Assembly (NCBI RefSeq): GCF_000423545.1
Contig: NZ_AUIE01000021.1
Location: forward strand, 78,791 to 142,790
Length of the DNA stretch: 64,000 bases
Source: Metapseudomonas resinovorans DSM 21078
GTDB taxonomy: Bacteria > Pseudomonadota > Gammaproteobacteria > Pseudomonadales > Pseudomonadaceae
Reading direction: 5' to 3'
Position numbers and translations under genes: made by a program. The notes below the pieces were generated by a model. That model had not been told where the DNA came from and did no database searches. It worked only from the letters and a program-made list of their open reading frames with translations. Shown piece by piece: positions 25,315-34,421 of this stretch; within the stretch, counting starts at the first letter, position 1, and each line of letters begins with the position of its first letter.

Positions 25315-25366
25315 GGCCTCCCCCTCACCCCTCGCCCGCTTGCGGGAGAGGGGCTGGGGGTGAGGG
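25315..25366. repeat. CCCTCACCC/GGGTGAGGG repeat inside the mdc operon
   Basis: A palindrome of the CCCTCTCCC family with the CTCGCCCGCTTGCGGGAG centre lies between mdcE and mdcG. Every other junction in the operon from mdcA to mdcH is overlapping or a few bases long. Confidence 0.7.
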
Positions 25367-25369
25367 GCT

Positions 25370-26152
25370 CTACCACTGCACCCTTAACATCTCCCTGACT
25401 CTCGAAGACGCCGCACGGTTCTCCGCACCCAGCCTTCCAGCCAGATCCGTGCTCGCACCGATGTCCTCGACTGCCCGCAGCAGGCACTCACGCACCCGGC
25501 CGATATCGGCTTCGTTCGGCTGCTCCGCATCGCCCACGGCAACCCGCTCCCACAGCAATCCGAGGGAGGCGTAGTTCTCCAGGTCATAGGCCATCGGCGG
25601 CACCTTGGCGGCCAGCACTTCCAGCTCCTCCACACTACGCAGGGTGATGCGTGCGGCGGCGGCCTTGCCCATGGCGTGGACCATCACCCCGCTGTCATCC
25701 AGGGCGATCAGGCGCTGGGCCTGGTAGCCGTGGGCGAGGAAGGCACCGGACATGGCCTTGCCCACCAGCAGGCCGATCACCGGGTGCCCGGCAAGGCGGG
25801 CGCGGGCGTATGCGTCCACCGCTCCCGCCAGTGCCTGGTGGATACCCAGGGCTTCCTCGCGGCGGCCATAGGCCTGGCTGGGAACATCCACCAGGGCCAC
25901 GAGCACGCGCTTGGCGCCGTCTCGATCAGCCTCGATGGCCTCATCCACCGCCTTGGCCAGGCCCCAGCCTTCCAGCAGGCCGACCTCGCCATTGCGGGCG
26001 CGGGGAAACGGGTTGTGCGGGTCGGGCACAACGGCGATGAAGCGCGCGGCGCGATTGCCCAGCTCACCGTCGATCACCTTCACCGAAGACGGGAAGCCTT
26101 GCAGGGTTTCGCCGCCGGCAAGGCCTTGCAGCCAGTTCAGTCCACGGCTCAT
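25370..26152 (-). CDS. mdcE: Malonate decarboxylase gamma subunit
   Basis: The 260-aa carboxyltransferase-type subunit works with MdcD to remove CO2 from malonyl-S-ACP. Seen: LVDVPSQAYGRREEALGIHQALAGAVDAYARARLAGHPVIGLLVGKAMSGAFLAHGYQA, which holds the oxyanion segment (GKAMSGAF). Start 26152 (MSRGLNWLQGLAGG) overlaps the mdcD stop by 4 bp; the open frame extends further but as a shadow. Confidence 0.92.
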   Translation of the reverse strand: MSRGLNWLQGLAGGETLQGFPSSVKVIDGELGNRAARFIAVVPDPHNPFPRARNGEVGLLEGWGLAKAVDEAIEADRDGAKRVLVALVDVPSQAYGRREEALGIHQALAGAVDAYARARLAGHPVIGLLVGKAMSGAFLAHGYQAQRLIALDDSGVMVHAMGKAAAARITLRSVEELEVLAAKVPPMAYDLENYASLGLLWERVAVGDAEQPNEADIGRVRECLLRAVEDIGASTDLAGRLGAENRAASSRVREMLRVQW

Positions 26153-27003
26153 GTCCGGTCTCCTTGATAAAGGGCACGCACAGCGGCGGCGTCCAGTTGT
26201 TCGCACGCGTCGCCCAGTTGCGCCAGGCGTTCAAGGAACCAGGCATGTCGGCGGCTGCGCGGCAGGCCCTGTTCCGGTTGCACGAGCAACGCTTGCAGGG
26301 TTTCGCGGATGGCGTCGATGTCGTCGGCGACATAGGCGTCCACCAGGCCGCTGGCCATGCGCTGCTCGCCACCGGTGATGCTCCAGATGAAGGGACGGTC
26401 GCGGGAGTCATATTCGTCGATGCCCGCCTCCTGCTCGATCACCTGCGGGCCGTTGAGGCCCAGGCGCGCTTCGCGGGTGACGATCAGGTGGCTGCACAGG
26501 CCGGCGGCGATGGACATGCCGCCGAAGCAACCCACCGGCCCTGCAACCAGACCAATCACGGGCTGGTACTGGCGCAGCTCGACGATGGCCGCCTGGATTT
26601 CCGCAATGGCGGCGAGCCCCAGGTTGGCTTCCTGCAGGCGCACGCCGCCGGTCTCCAGTAGCAGCACGGCGCAGGTCGGAATGCCCTGACGGTTGTCTTG
26701 CGCCGCCAGTTCCAGCGCACCGGCGATCTTGGCACCGCCGACTTCGCCCATGCTGCCGCCTTGGAAGGCGCCTTCGATGGCGGCGACCAGCGCCGGCTGG
26801 CCATTGATGCTGCCCTTGGCCACCACCACGCCGTCGTCGGCCTGGGGCACGATGCCCTGCTGCGGCAGCCAGGGGGAAATGACCCGGTCGAAGGGGCCGA
26901 TGAGTTCGCGGAAGCTTCCGGCATCCAGCAGCTCGCGGGCGCGCTGGCGGGCGCCAAGTTCGATGAAGCTGCGCGCTTCGAGCAGGCGTGCGATATCAGT
27001 CAT
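26149..27003 (-). CDS. mdcD: Malonate decarboxylase beta subunit
   Basis: The 284-aa subunit has a crotonase-like carboxyltransferase fold (LLETGGVRLQEANLGLAAIAEIQAAI; GLVAGPVGCFGGMSIAAGLCSHLIVT). It pairs with MdcE for the decarboxylation step. It overlaps mdcC by 8 bp upstream and mdcE by 4 bp downstream. Confidence 0.92.
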   Translation of the reverse strand: MTDIARLLEARSFIELGARQRARELLDAGSFRELIGPFDRVISPWLPQQGIVPQADDGVVVAKGSINGQPALVAAIEGAFQGGSMGEVGGAKIAGALELAAQDNRQGIPTCAVLLLETGGVRLQEANLGLAAIAEIQAAIVELRQYQPVIGLVAGPVGCFGGMSIAAGLCSHLIVTREARLGLNGPQVIEQEAGIDEYDSRDRPFIWSITGGEQRMASGLVDAYVADDIDAIRETLQALLVQPEQGLPRSRRHAWFLERLAQLGDACEQLDAAAVRALYQGDRT

Positions 27004-27313
27004 GTGCGGGCTCCTTTTGAGAAGAAAGGGCCTCCAGCCCCTGTTCCAGGCGCAGGCGCACCACGCCGGGCGTGGCGCCGAAGTCGTGGATGTCGATGTT
27101 CAGGGCCGGCAGCGACTGGCCGTCGAAGAGGCGCTGGAACAACTGCTGCCAGCGCGGGCCGCTGCCATTCACCGAGGTCACCACCTGGATCGACAGGGTG
27201 CCGGCGCTGCCGGGTTCCAGCAGCACTTCGAGGTCGCCGGAGCCGACGCAGCCGACCAGGGCGCGGCCTCGTGCCGGCTGCCCGGCGGGGAATTGGAAGG
27301 ATAGGGTTTCCAT
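26996..27313 (-). CDS. mdcC: Malonate decarboxylase acyl carrier protein (delta)
   Basis: The 105-aa carrier starts at 27313 (METLSFQFPAG). With this start the prosthetic-group serine is Ser25 in VGSGDLEVLLE, the position known for Klebsiella MdcC. This supports the ATG over the in-frame GTG six bases upstream. Malonyl and acetyl groups ride on the phosphoribosyl-dephospho-CoA arm attached here. Confidence 0.92.
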   Translation of the reverse strand: METLSFQFPAGQPARGRALVGCVGSGDLEVLLEPGSAGTLSIQVVTSVNGSGPRWQQLFQRLFDGQSLPALNIDIHDFGATPGVVRLRLEQGLEALSSQKEPAHD

Positions 27314-27315
27314 GG

Positions 27316-28167
27316 TCACAGGCTCCCGGCTTTATCGAGGAACAGGCAGGCGGCCAACAGGTCGGCGGCACCACCCGGCGAGGCGTTGAGTTGCAGCAGG
27401 CGGGCGTCCAGCGCGCGCAGTTGGCGGCGGCCGGCGAGGCTGGCACTGCCACCGGCGTCGAGCACGGCACGGGCGCCCTGCTGCATAGCGGCGAGACCTT
27501 CCAGGCCGGCGCGCCAGAGCACGCAGGTGTCAGCCAGGGTGGTCATGATCGCCAAGAGTGCATCGAGGCGGGCGTTCTGCTCACCGGCACCGGCGGCACG
27601 GCTGCGGGCCAGTTGCGGCAGGCCCTGTTCGATCACGGTGGGGAAGCCGAGTTGGGCTTCTTCCCGCGCACCACGGGCACCGTAGCGGCGGGCGACCTGG
27701 GCACCGTGGCTGTCGTTGAGCGGCGCGGCGCGGTCGTCGATCAGCGCGATGCGCGCAGCGCGCAGGGCGATGGCATGGGCGGCGCGGCTAGCGGGTTTCA
27801 GCGCCAGCGCCGCCACCAGCAGGCCCAGGGCCCAGATCGCGCCGCGATGAGTATTCACCCCGCCGGTGATGCTGAGCATCGCCGCTTCACCTTCGCGGCC
27901 AATCCGGCCAAGCGCTTCGCGCAGCGGCTGGCCGACTTCGCCATGCTCCAGCGCCGCCTCGGCCATCTGCTTGAAGCAGGGCCAGAGAGACAACGCAGAG
28001 GCATGCATCAGGCCCAGGTGCAGGTCGCTGTGGGCACCACTGCCACGGCGGTCAACCAGCGCCGGCTTGGGCGAGAGGTCGGCTTCGTCGATCAGGGCAT
28101 CGACCGCCAGGTCCGCCAGCCAGTCGGCGAGCGGCAGGTCGGCGTTGCGTAGGACAAGTGCGCTCAT
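27316..28167 (-). CDS. mdcB: Triphosphoribosyl-dephospho-CoA synthase
   Basis: The 283-aa CitG-type enzyme makes the precursor of the MdcC prosthetic group from ATP and dephospho-CoA. Family marks are [38 protein letters not shown] and [16 protein letters not shown]. The start at 28167 overlaps the mdcA stop by one base. Confidence 0.92.
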   Translation of the reverse strand: MSALVLRNADLPLADWLADLAVDALIDEADLSPKPALVDRRGSGAHSDLHLGLMHASALSLWPCFKQMAEAALEHGEVGQPLREALGRIGREGEAAMLSITGGVNTHRGAIWALGLLVAALALKPASRAAHAIALRAARIALIDDRAAPLNDSHGAQVARRYGARGAREEAQLGFPTVIEQGLPQLARSRAAGAGEQNARLDALLAIMTTLADTCVLWRAGLEGLAAMQQGARAVLDAGGSASLAGRRQLRALDARLLQLNASPGGAADLLAACLFLDKAGSL

Positions 28168-29828
28168 CACCAACTCCTGAAGCGGGCTGGGGGGTTGTAA
28201 AGGCCGCCGGACCACTCCACCAGTTCGGCGATGCTTTTCGCCGCCAGCAGTTCCCGCGTGGCTTGTGTACGGCGGATGCCGAGGTCTTCCGGCAATGCAA
28301 TCAGTCCCTCGCGGCGCATGCGCAAGGTGTCTTTCGGGTCGTGGCGCAGGCCGATGGTGGTGACACCGGCGACCGCCGCGATCATTGCGCGACGCTCTTC
28401 GAGGCTGCGCGCCTTGTAGAGGTAGGCGATGCCTTCCTCGGTGAGCAGGTGGGTGACGTCGTCGCCGTAGATCATCACAGGTGCCAGGGGCATGCCGGCC
28501 TTCTTCGCCACATCGACGGCATCCAGCGTCTCGACGAAGGTGGGTTTGCCGCCTTCCTGGAAGGTCTCGACCATCTGGACGACCAGCTTCTTGCCGCGCT
28601 CGAGCATCGTCACCGGCTCAGTCATGTCGAGCCAGGCGGGCGTGGCGTGACGACGGCCGCGCGGGTCATGGCCCATGTTCGGCGCGCCGCCGAAACCGGC
28701 CAGGCGGCCCCGGGTGACGGTGGAGGAATGACCATCGCCATCCACTTGCAAGGTGGCGCCGATGAACAGGTCGACCGCGTACTGCCCGGCCAGTTGGCAC
28801 ATCATCCGGTTGGAGCGCATGGAGCCGTCGCGGCCGGTGAAAAACACGTCCGGGCGCTGGGCGATGTAGTCCTCCATGCCCAGTTCGGTGCCGAAGCAGT
28901 GCACGCTTTCCACCCAGCCGGTCTCGATGGCGGGGATCAACGTCGGGTGCGGGTTGAGCGTCCAGTTGCGGCAGATCTTGCCCTTCAGGCCGAGGGATTC
29001 GCCGTAGGTGGGCAGGATCAGCTCGATGGCGGCGGTGTTGAAACCGATGCCGTGGTTGAGCGACTGGACCTTGTGCTTCTCGTAGATGCCACGGATCGCC
29101 ATCATCGCCATCAGCACGTGCACCGGCTTGATATGACGCGGGTCGCGGGTGAACAGCGGCTCGATGTAGAAGGGCTTGTCGGCGACCACCACGAAGTCGA
29201 CCCAGGACGCGGGAATGTCCACGCGCGGCAGGTCGCGCACGTCGTCCACCAACTCGTTGACCTGGACGATGACGATGCCGTCGCTGAAGGCGGTGGGCTC
29301 GACCAGGGCGGGGGTGTCTTCGGTGCTGGGGCCGGTGTAGATGTTGCCGTCGCGGTCGGCCATGAATCCGGCCACCAGGGCGACGTTGGGGATCAGGTCC
29401 ACCAGCAGGCGCGAGTAGAGCTCGATGTAGGTATGGATGGCGCCCACTTCCAGCAGGCCGTCTTCCAGCAGCTGGCCGATGCGTAGGCTCTGCGGGCCAG
29501 CGAAGGAGAAATCGAGCTTGCGGGCGATGCCGCGTTCATAGAGATCAAGGTGCTCGGCGCGGCTGACGCTGGGCATGATCATGTGCAGGTCATGCAGGCG
29601 GCCGGGATCCGCCTTGGCCAGGGAGCGGGAAAGGAAATCCGCCTGCTTCTGGTTGTTGCCTTCGAGCACCACACGGTCGCCTGGGGCGATCAATGCTTCG
29701 AGGGCTTCGACGATCCGCTCACTGGGCAGCACGACGCCATCGGCGAGGTTGCGTACCTGGTCGAGACGGCGCTGCTTTTCTGTGCGCCGACGCGACCATT
29801 GCGGCGGGGGAGAGGGTCTTGTTGTCAT
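28167..29828 (-). CDS. mdcA: Malonate decarboxylase alpha subunit
   Basis: The 553-aa acetyl-S-ACP:malonate ACP transferase is the first gene of mdcABCDEGH-madLM. Seen: [33 protein letters not shown] at the N-terminus; a CoA-transferase-like fold with [21 protein letters not shown] later. It swaps malonate for acetate on the carrier, releasing acetate. The length matches family members (about 550 aa). Confidence 0.94.
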   Translation of the reverse strand: MTTRPSPPPQWSRRRTEKQRRLDQVRNLADGVVLPSERIVEALEALIAPGDRVVLEGNNQKQADFLSRSLAKADPGRLHDLHMIMPSVSRAEHLDLYERGIARKLDFSFAGPQSLRIGQLLEDGLLEVGAIHTYIELYSRLLVDLIPNVALVAGFMADRDGNIYTGPSTEDTPALVEPTAFSDGIVIVQVNELVDDVRDLPRVDIPASWVDFVVVADKPFYIEPLFTRDPRHIKPVHVLMAMMAIRGIYEKHKVQSLNHGIGFNTAAIELILPTYGESLGLKGKICRNWTLNPHPTLIPAIETGWVESVHCFGTELGMEDYIAQRPDVFFTGRDGSMRSNRMMCQLAGQYAVDLFIGATLQVDGDGHSSTVTRGRLAGFGGAPNMGHDPRGRRHATPAWLDMTEPVTMLERGKKLVVQMVETFQEGGKPTFVETLDAVDVAKKAGMPLAPVMIYGDDVTHLLTEEGIAYLYKARSLEERRAMIAAVAGVTTIGLRHDPKDTLRMRREGLIALPEDLGIRRTQATRELLAAKSIAELVEWSGGLYNPPARFRSW

Positions 29829-29948
29829 GGTGGCTCCACGAGTTCCGCTGTCGTGGGGCCCACATTAGGAGCGCGACCGGTTGGTCATCAATCAAGCCCG
29901 CGAGGGGATCGTTACGGCGAAGTTAACGATCCGACATGGGCCTCGTCG

Positions 29949-29974
29949 GGTGGGTCACGCTTCACCGACCCACC
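29949..29974. repeat. GGTGGGTC/GACCCACC hairpin upstream of mdcA
   Basis: 8-bp arms with a 10-bp loop lie in the 197-bp gap between the TonB receptor gene and mdcA, both on the minus strand. The mdcA promoter lies in about 29829-29940, where AAGTTAACGATC also occurs. Confidence 0.5.
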
Positions 29975-30025
29975 AATCGGAGCCGGCCCGAACACCTGAG
30001 GGTGGAAGTGAAAAGCGCAGCGCGG

Positions 30026-32443
30026 TCAGAACTCCAGAGTGGTCGCTACCTGCACCTGGCGCGGATCGCCGATGGAGACGTTGAGGTTGTTCACCGCCGA
30101 ACTGTAGTAGGTCTTGTCGAACAGGTTCTTCACGTTCAACTGCACCTTGAGACGATTCTCGCCCAGCGGTGTTTCGTAGCTGGCGAAGGCATCGGCCACG
30201 GTATAGGCGTCCAGGTCGAAGGTGTTCTCCGCATCCCCCGCGCGTTTGCCCACGTAGCGCGCGCCGACGCCGGCACGCAGCCGGTCGCCATCGAACAGCG
30301 GGCCGAAGTCATACACCGCCGACAGCGAGCCGGTGTGGCGGGCGACGTTCTGCAGGCGATTGCCTTCCAGCACCGGGTCCTGGGTCACTTCGGCATCGAT
30401 GAGGGCGAAGCTGCCGATCAGACTGATCTCGTCGGTGAGCTGGCCGGTAAGGTCCAGCTCCAGCCCGCGCGAGCGCACCTCGCCGGCGGCAGTGGCATAG
30501 GCGATGCCGTCGATGCTCTGGATCACCAGCACGTTGGACTTGTCGATGTCGAACAGCGCCAGGGTGCCAGTCATGCGCCCCGGCAGGTCCAGCTTGGCGC
30601 CGATCTCCCAGCTCCTGCCCTCCTCCGGATCGAGGCCGTTGATGGAGGCATTGCCGGTGAGCGGGGCGATGGTGGAGTTGGGCTTGAAGGACTCGCTGTA
30701 GCCGCCGTAGAACGACAGCGAATCGCTCCACTTGTAGACCAGCCCGGCGCGCGGCACCCAGGTCTGGCCGTTGATATCGGTGTTTTTCACGAACGGGCGA
30801 CCGCGTCCGGCAAGCTGGTCGTAGAGCTGGTAACGGGCGCCGGCGACGAATATCCAGCGATCGGTCAGATGCAGCGAATCCTGGATGAACGCCGACTGGG
30901 TTTCGATGCGGTCGGTCTGGTCGCTGTCGCTGGCGACCACGGTGGTGGGCACCGGTACCTGGCCGTAGACCGGCGCGTTGTAGTTCAGCCGCTGACGGGT
31001 GGTCTGGCGGATGAGGTCCTCGCGGAAGAACTTGCGGTACTCGTGGTCCACGCCCATCAGCAGGTCATGTTGCATGCCGCCAAGCTCGATCTTGCCGTCC
31101 AGGTCGAAGGTGGCGAAGTGCTCAGTGCTGACGGCGCCACGGGTGCCGTCGAGGCGACGGGTAACGGTGCCGTCGTTGTTCACCCGGGTCACCCGCGCCT
31201 GGTAGTCGTCGTAGGTGTCGCGGTTGTAGCTGTAGGCGAAATGGGCGTTCCAGTCGTCATTCAGGCGGTGCGCAACGTCGAAGATGGTCAGGTCCGAGCG
31301 GCCCTCGGTGATGTTGTAGGGCTCGTCCAGACGGCGCTCGGCAGGAATCGCCAGGGGCTTGCCGTTGACGAACACCGTGCCGCGGTCGAAGGGCACGCGG
31401 TACTCGCGATGCTCGTAGCTGAGATTGATCGTGGTGTCCTCGCCGAACCAGGCGAAGGACGGTGCGATGGTTTTCTCGCGGCTGTGGCCGAAGTTGCGCC
31501 AGTAGTCGGCATCGTCATAGTCGGCGATCAGGCGGTAGGCCAGGCCGGTTTCACCCAGCGGGCCGGTGACATCGAGCTGGCCACCACTGCCGTTCTTGCC
31601 GTCGCCATAGGTGGACGCACGGCCGGTGATGGCGTGGTAGGCCGTAAGCTGCGGTTTCTTGCTGATGACGTTGATCACCCCGCCCGGATCGAGAATGCCG
31701 TAGAGCATGGAGGCCGGCCCCTTGAGCACTTCGACGCGGTCGGCCGTGGCGGTGAGGTTGCGGCCCTGGATGGTGCGCATGCCGTCGCGCAGGATCGAGC
31801 CGTCGCGGTTGTCGCCGAAGCCACGCTTCATCACCGCATCCAGGGTGCTGCCGAGGGTGTTGGCCTGGGTGATGCCGCTGACGTTGAACAGGGCATCGTC
31901 GAGGTTATGCGGTTGCTGGTCTTCGAGCACCTGGCTGGGCACCACCGCAACGGCCTGGGGAATTTCCAGCAGCGGCGTCTCGGAACGCATGATCGAGGTC
32001 TCGGGCGGCGGCTGATAGCTGTCCACCCGGCTCAGGCGCGAGTCGATGTTCACCGCATCCAGTTTCAGGGCGCCATCGTTGCCGCCCGGTTCCAGGGTCA
32101 GGGTGCCGGCGCCCGCCTGGCGCCAGGTGAGACCGGAACCGGCAAGCAGCCGGCCAAGGGCTTCGTTCGCGCTCATACGGCCATTCACCGCCGGGGCAGT
32201 GAGCCCGTAGGGCGCATCGACGGTATAGACCACGCTGAGGCCGGTGACACGGCTGAAGGCATTCAGTGCCTGGGGCAGCGGCTGGGCGGGAATCGCGAAG
32301 TCGTAGGCCGTTGCGCTGGCCTGCGCCGAGGCCGCCTGGGCCACGCCCGCCGCCAGCGGCAGCAACGCCCCCGCCAGCAGCAGAGAGGCCATCCCCAGGC
32401 CCCTGAGCCCACCACCTTGCACCCGCGTTGTCCTGTACTTCAT
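30026..32443 (-). CDS. TonB-dependent siderophore receptor with STN signalling domain
   Basis: The 805-aa protein starts at 32443 (MKYRTTRVQGG). Its signal peptide ends near AAGVAQA. An STN domain at about 45-115 (FAIPAQPLPQALNAFSRVTGLSVVY) marks a cell-surface signalling receptor. The plug holds LEIPQAVAVVPSQVLEDQQ and RVEVLKGPASMLYGILDPGGVIN. A 22-strand barrel follows, ending RQVQVATTLEF with the terminal Phe. It imports a ferric siderophore (hydroxamate-type FiuA/FoxA-like; the exact ligand is unknown) and signals to the FecR/FecI pair encoded upstream at 32679-34273. Confidence 0.92.
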   Translation of the reverse strand: MKYRTTRVQGGGLRGLGMASLLLAGALLPLAAGVAQAASAQASATAYDFAIPAQPLPQALNAFSRVTGLSVVYTVDAPYGLTAPAVNGRMSANEALGRLLAGSGLTWRQAGAGTLTLEPGGNDGALKLDAVNIDSRLSRVDSYQPPPETSIMRSETPLLEIPQAVAVVPSQVLEDQQPHNLDDALFNVSGITQANTLGSTLDAVMKRGFGDNRDGSILRDGMRTIQGRNLTATADRVEVLKGPASMLYGILDPGGVINVISKKPQLTAYHAITGRASTYGDGKNGSGGQLDVTGPLGETGLAYRLIADYDDADYWRNFGHSREKTIAPSFAWFGEDTTINLSYEHREYRVPFDRGTVFVNGKPLAIPAERRLDEPYNITEGRSDLTIFDVAHRLNDDWNAHFAYSYNRDTYDDYQARVTRVNNDGTVTRRLDGTRGAVSTEHFATFDLDGKIELGGMQHDLLMGVDHEYRKFFREDLIRQTTRQRLNYNAPVYGQVPVPTTVVASDSDQTDRIETQSAFIQDSLHLTDRWIFVAGARYQLYDQLAGRGRPFVKNTDINGQTWVPRAGLVYKWSDSLSFYGGYSESFKPNSTIAPLTGNASINGLDPEEGRSWEIGAKLDLPGRMTGTLALFDIDKSNVLVIQSIDGIAYATAAGEVRSRGLELDLTGQLTDEISLIGSFALIDAEVTQDPVLEGNRLQNVARHTGSLSAVYDFGPLFDGDRLRAGVGARYVGKRAGDAENTFDLDAYTVADAFASYETPLGENRLKVQLNVKNLFDKTYYSSAVNNLNVSIGDPRQVQVATTLEF

Positions 32444-32573
32444 GAGGTCGTTCACCCTTGGCGTATTGGCTTCTTGTTTGCGAATAACTCGCATTACAAG
32501 CACTACACGGATGCCGCCATGAAGTACCTCAGTGACCACGCGAAAAAGTTTCGGGAAGCCCGGTTACACCTGT

Positions 32574-32656
32574 CGGGAGCGTTCATTCGCTGCTGGCCCC
32601 TATTGCCTTCCAGGGCCGGCTTGCAGCCTGCTTGGCGAATGAATCCGCCCCTACAA
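32574..32656. repeat. Worn GCGAATGAATTCGCCCC-type repeat pair
   Basis: GTTCATTCGCTG and TTGGCGAATGAATCCGCCCC form a degenerate pair of the family seen at 12981-13073. It fills much of the 235-bp gap between the fecR-like gene and the receptor gene. The rest of that gap shows nothing clear beyond a possible receptor promoter. Confidence 0.55.
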
Positions 32657-32678
32657 GGTTTCCCTGGAAGCAAAGGCC

Positions 32679-33683
32679 TCAGCGCAGGACCATCACCCGC
32701 CCCAGCAATTCATCCTGCTCGAACCCCACCACCGCTTGCAGCGAGGCGAGCACCGCCGCCGGATCGTTGCTGGGGAAACTGCCGCTGATGCGCCGGCTGG
32801 CCAGATCGCGGTCGAGCAGGAGAATGCGGCCGGGGTAGTAACGATCCAGCTCGACCAGCACTTCGCCCAAGGGCGTGCGGTAGAAGGTCAGGCGACCTTC
32901 GCGCCAGGACAACTGCGCCGGAGCGTCCACCGCCTCCACGGTACCGGCCCGGCCGTCCGTGAAGAGCACTTGCTGGCCGGCGCCCAACACCTGTTGCGCA
33001 TCGCCGGGATGGGCGCGCACGCCGACGCGGCCCTGTTCCACCGTAACCCGCGCACCGGCCGGTCGCAGGCGCACTTCGAAACGGGTGCCGAGTACGCGTG
33101 CCTCGCCGCCGTTGGCCGTGACCACGAAGGGAACCTGCCCCGGCGTGACCCTGAAGAAAGCCGCCCCACGACGCAGTTCCACCTCGCGGACCTGGGCGCC
33201 GTAGTGGATGGCCACCGCGCTGTCGGCATCCAGGGTGAGCACCGAGCCATCGGCCAGGGTGACCTCACGCACCTCACCGGCGGCCGTTACGTGGTCGGCG
33301 CCGAGGTCGTCCAGCCGATCCAGGGGTTGCCAGCCCCCCGCCCAGACCACCAGCAACAGACTCGCGGCCATGGCCAGGGCGGCGCCCCAGCGGCCTGCGC
33401 GACGACGCGGCGGGGCGTCCATGCGCGCCAGCAACGCATCCAGTTGCTCGGCTTCGTCGACCGCCAGGCGCGAGGCGCCGGGCTGGGTCATCCGCCAGAG
33501 ATCCTCGGCACGGGTATAAGCGTCGACATGCTCGGGCGCTGCGTAGAGCCACGCTTCGAACGCCTCGCGCAGGGCTGGCGCCGGCTGCCCCTGTAAACGT
33601 CCGAGCCAGAGCCAGGCGACCTGATCCAGGTCGGACTCGGGGCCGCCCTCGACGGCGCGCAATGGCGGTGGTTTGAGGCTCAT
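32679..33683 (-). CDS. FecR-family anti-sigma / signal transducer
   Basis: The 334-aa inner-membrane protein has an N-terminal DUF4880 domain (QVAWLWLGRLQGQPAPALREAFEAWLYAAPEHVDAY), one transmembrane helix at about 104-120 (AMAASLLLVVWAGGW), and a periplasmic FecR domain (GEVREVTLADGSVLTLDADSAVAIHY). It passes the receptor signal to the sigma factor. It overlaps the sigma gene stop by 4 bp. Confidence 0.92.
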   Translation of the reverse strand: MSLKPPPLRAVEGGPESDLDQVAWLWLGRLQGQPAPALREAFEAWLYAAPEHVDAYTRAEDLWRMTQPGASRLAVDEAEQLDALLARMDAPPRRRAGRWGAALAMAASLLLVVWAGGWQPLDRLDDLGADHVTAAGEVREVTLADGSVLTLDADSAVAIHYGAQVREVELRRGAAFFRVTPGQVPFVVTANGGEARVLGTRFEVRLRPAGARVTVEQGRVGVRAHPGDAQQVLGAGQQVLFTDGRAGTVEAVDAPAQLSWREGRLTFYRTPLGEVLVELDRYYPGRILLLDRDLASRRISGSFPSNDPAAVLASLQAVVGFEQDELLGRVMVLR

Positions 33684-34273
33684 GGCTTGGCGCTCCGGCT
33701 GCTGTGACGCGCCTGTGCGGCCTGGGTGAGGCTCGCCTTGCAGGCATCCAGGGCGCGCATCATATGTTTTTCCACCGCGCTCTGGGTCAGCTCCATGGCA
33801 CGGGCGATCTCACCGTAGGTACGGCCATGAATGCGGTTGAGCAGGAAGATCTGCCGCGTCCGCTCCGGCAGCCCGCGCAGGGCCGCCTCGACATGGCGCA
33901 GCTCGCTGCCGGCTTGCAGGGCGGCCTCGGGCGAGGCGGGCTCGGCCAGGTGCTGCTCGGGCAACAGCGCGTTCTCGGCGCGGCTGCGCGAACCCTCGCT
34001 GCGCATATGGTCGATGGCCATATTGTGGGCGCTACGCAGCAGGTAACTGCCCAGGTCCTCCACCGGCGTATCAGGCCGACGCCAGAAGCGCAGGAACAGG
34101 TCCTGCACCAGGTCCGCAGCCGTGGCCCGGCACCCCACCTTGCGGCGGACTACCGCTTCCATCTGTTGCCGGCGGGCCAGGAAGGTCCGCAGGAAATCCT
34201 CGCGGCGCAGGAGCTCGCCGGACGCATAGGCGTCACTCGGCGGGGCATCGGCCGGGGAAGGACGTTCGGACAT
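33680..34273 (-). CDS. ECF sigma factor, FecI family
   Basis: The 197-aa sigma factor has region 2 (ATAADLVQDLFLRFWRRPD, SYLLRSAHNMAIDHMR) and region 4 (LPERTRQIFLLNRIHGRTYGEIARAMELTQSAVEKHM). It probably directs transcription of the TonB receptor gene on release by FecR. The Fur box at 34311-34329 lies 38 bp upstream of its start, the usual arrangement for iron-starvation sigma factors. Confidence 0.92.
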   Translation of the reverse strand: MSERPSPADAPPSDAYASGELLRREDFLRTFLARRQQMEAVVRRKVGCRATAADLVQDLFLRFWRRPDTPVEDLGSYLLRSAHNMAIDHMRSEGSRSRAENALLPEQHLAEPASPEAALQAGSELRHVEAALRGLPERTRQIFLLNRIHGRTYGEIARAMELTQSAVEKHMMRALDACKASLTQAAQARHSSRSAKP

Positions 34274-34310
34274 GGCGGCTGACGCGGAATCGGCTGAGGC
34301 TGGAAAGACA

Positions 34311-34329
34311 GAAAATGATAATGCTTATC
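34311..34329. promoter_or_regulatory. Fur box
   Basis: GAAAATGATAATGCTTATC matches 16 of 19 positions of the classical consensus GATAATGATAATCATTATC. It lies just upstream of the FecI-type sigma factor gene. It predicts repression of the sigma/anti-sigma pair in iron-rich cells. Confidence 0.85.
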
Positions 34330-34364
34330 AAATAGACTTGCATAGCGAAGTGACGGGCGTAGGG

Positions 34365-34407
34365 GTTCTGCTGGTTGGGTTTCGCCCTGCCCAACCAACA
34401 GGAGAAC
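34365..34407. repeat. GGTTGGG/CCCAACC hairpin between fecI-like and diguanylate cyclase genes
   Basis: A long inverted repeat (GTTCTGCTGGTTGGG with its near-complement) lies between the end of the diguanylate cyclase gene (34422) and the Fur box. It probably terminates the cyclase transcript. Confidence 0.6.
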
Positions 34408-34421
34408 CGTGATGCGCCGGT

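Noticed and set aside
29936..32788. 950-codon open frame on the plus strand opposite the TonB receptor and fecR genes
   Set aside because: It is an antisense shadow produced by high GC codon use. Its translation is low-complexity (V, G, A, H, Q rich), while the minus strand gives a perfect receptor.
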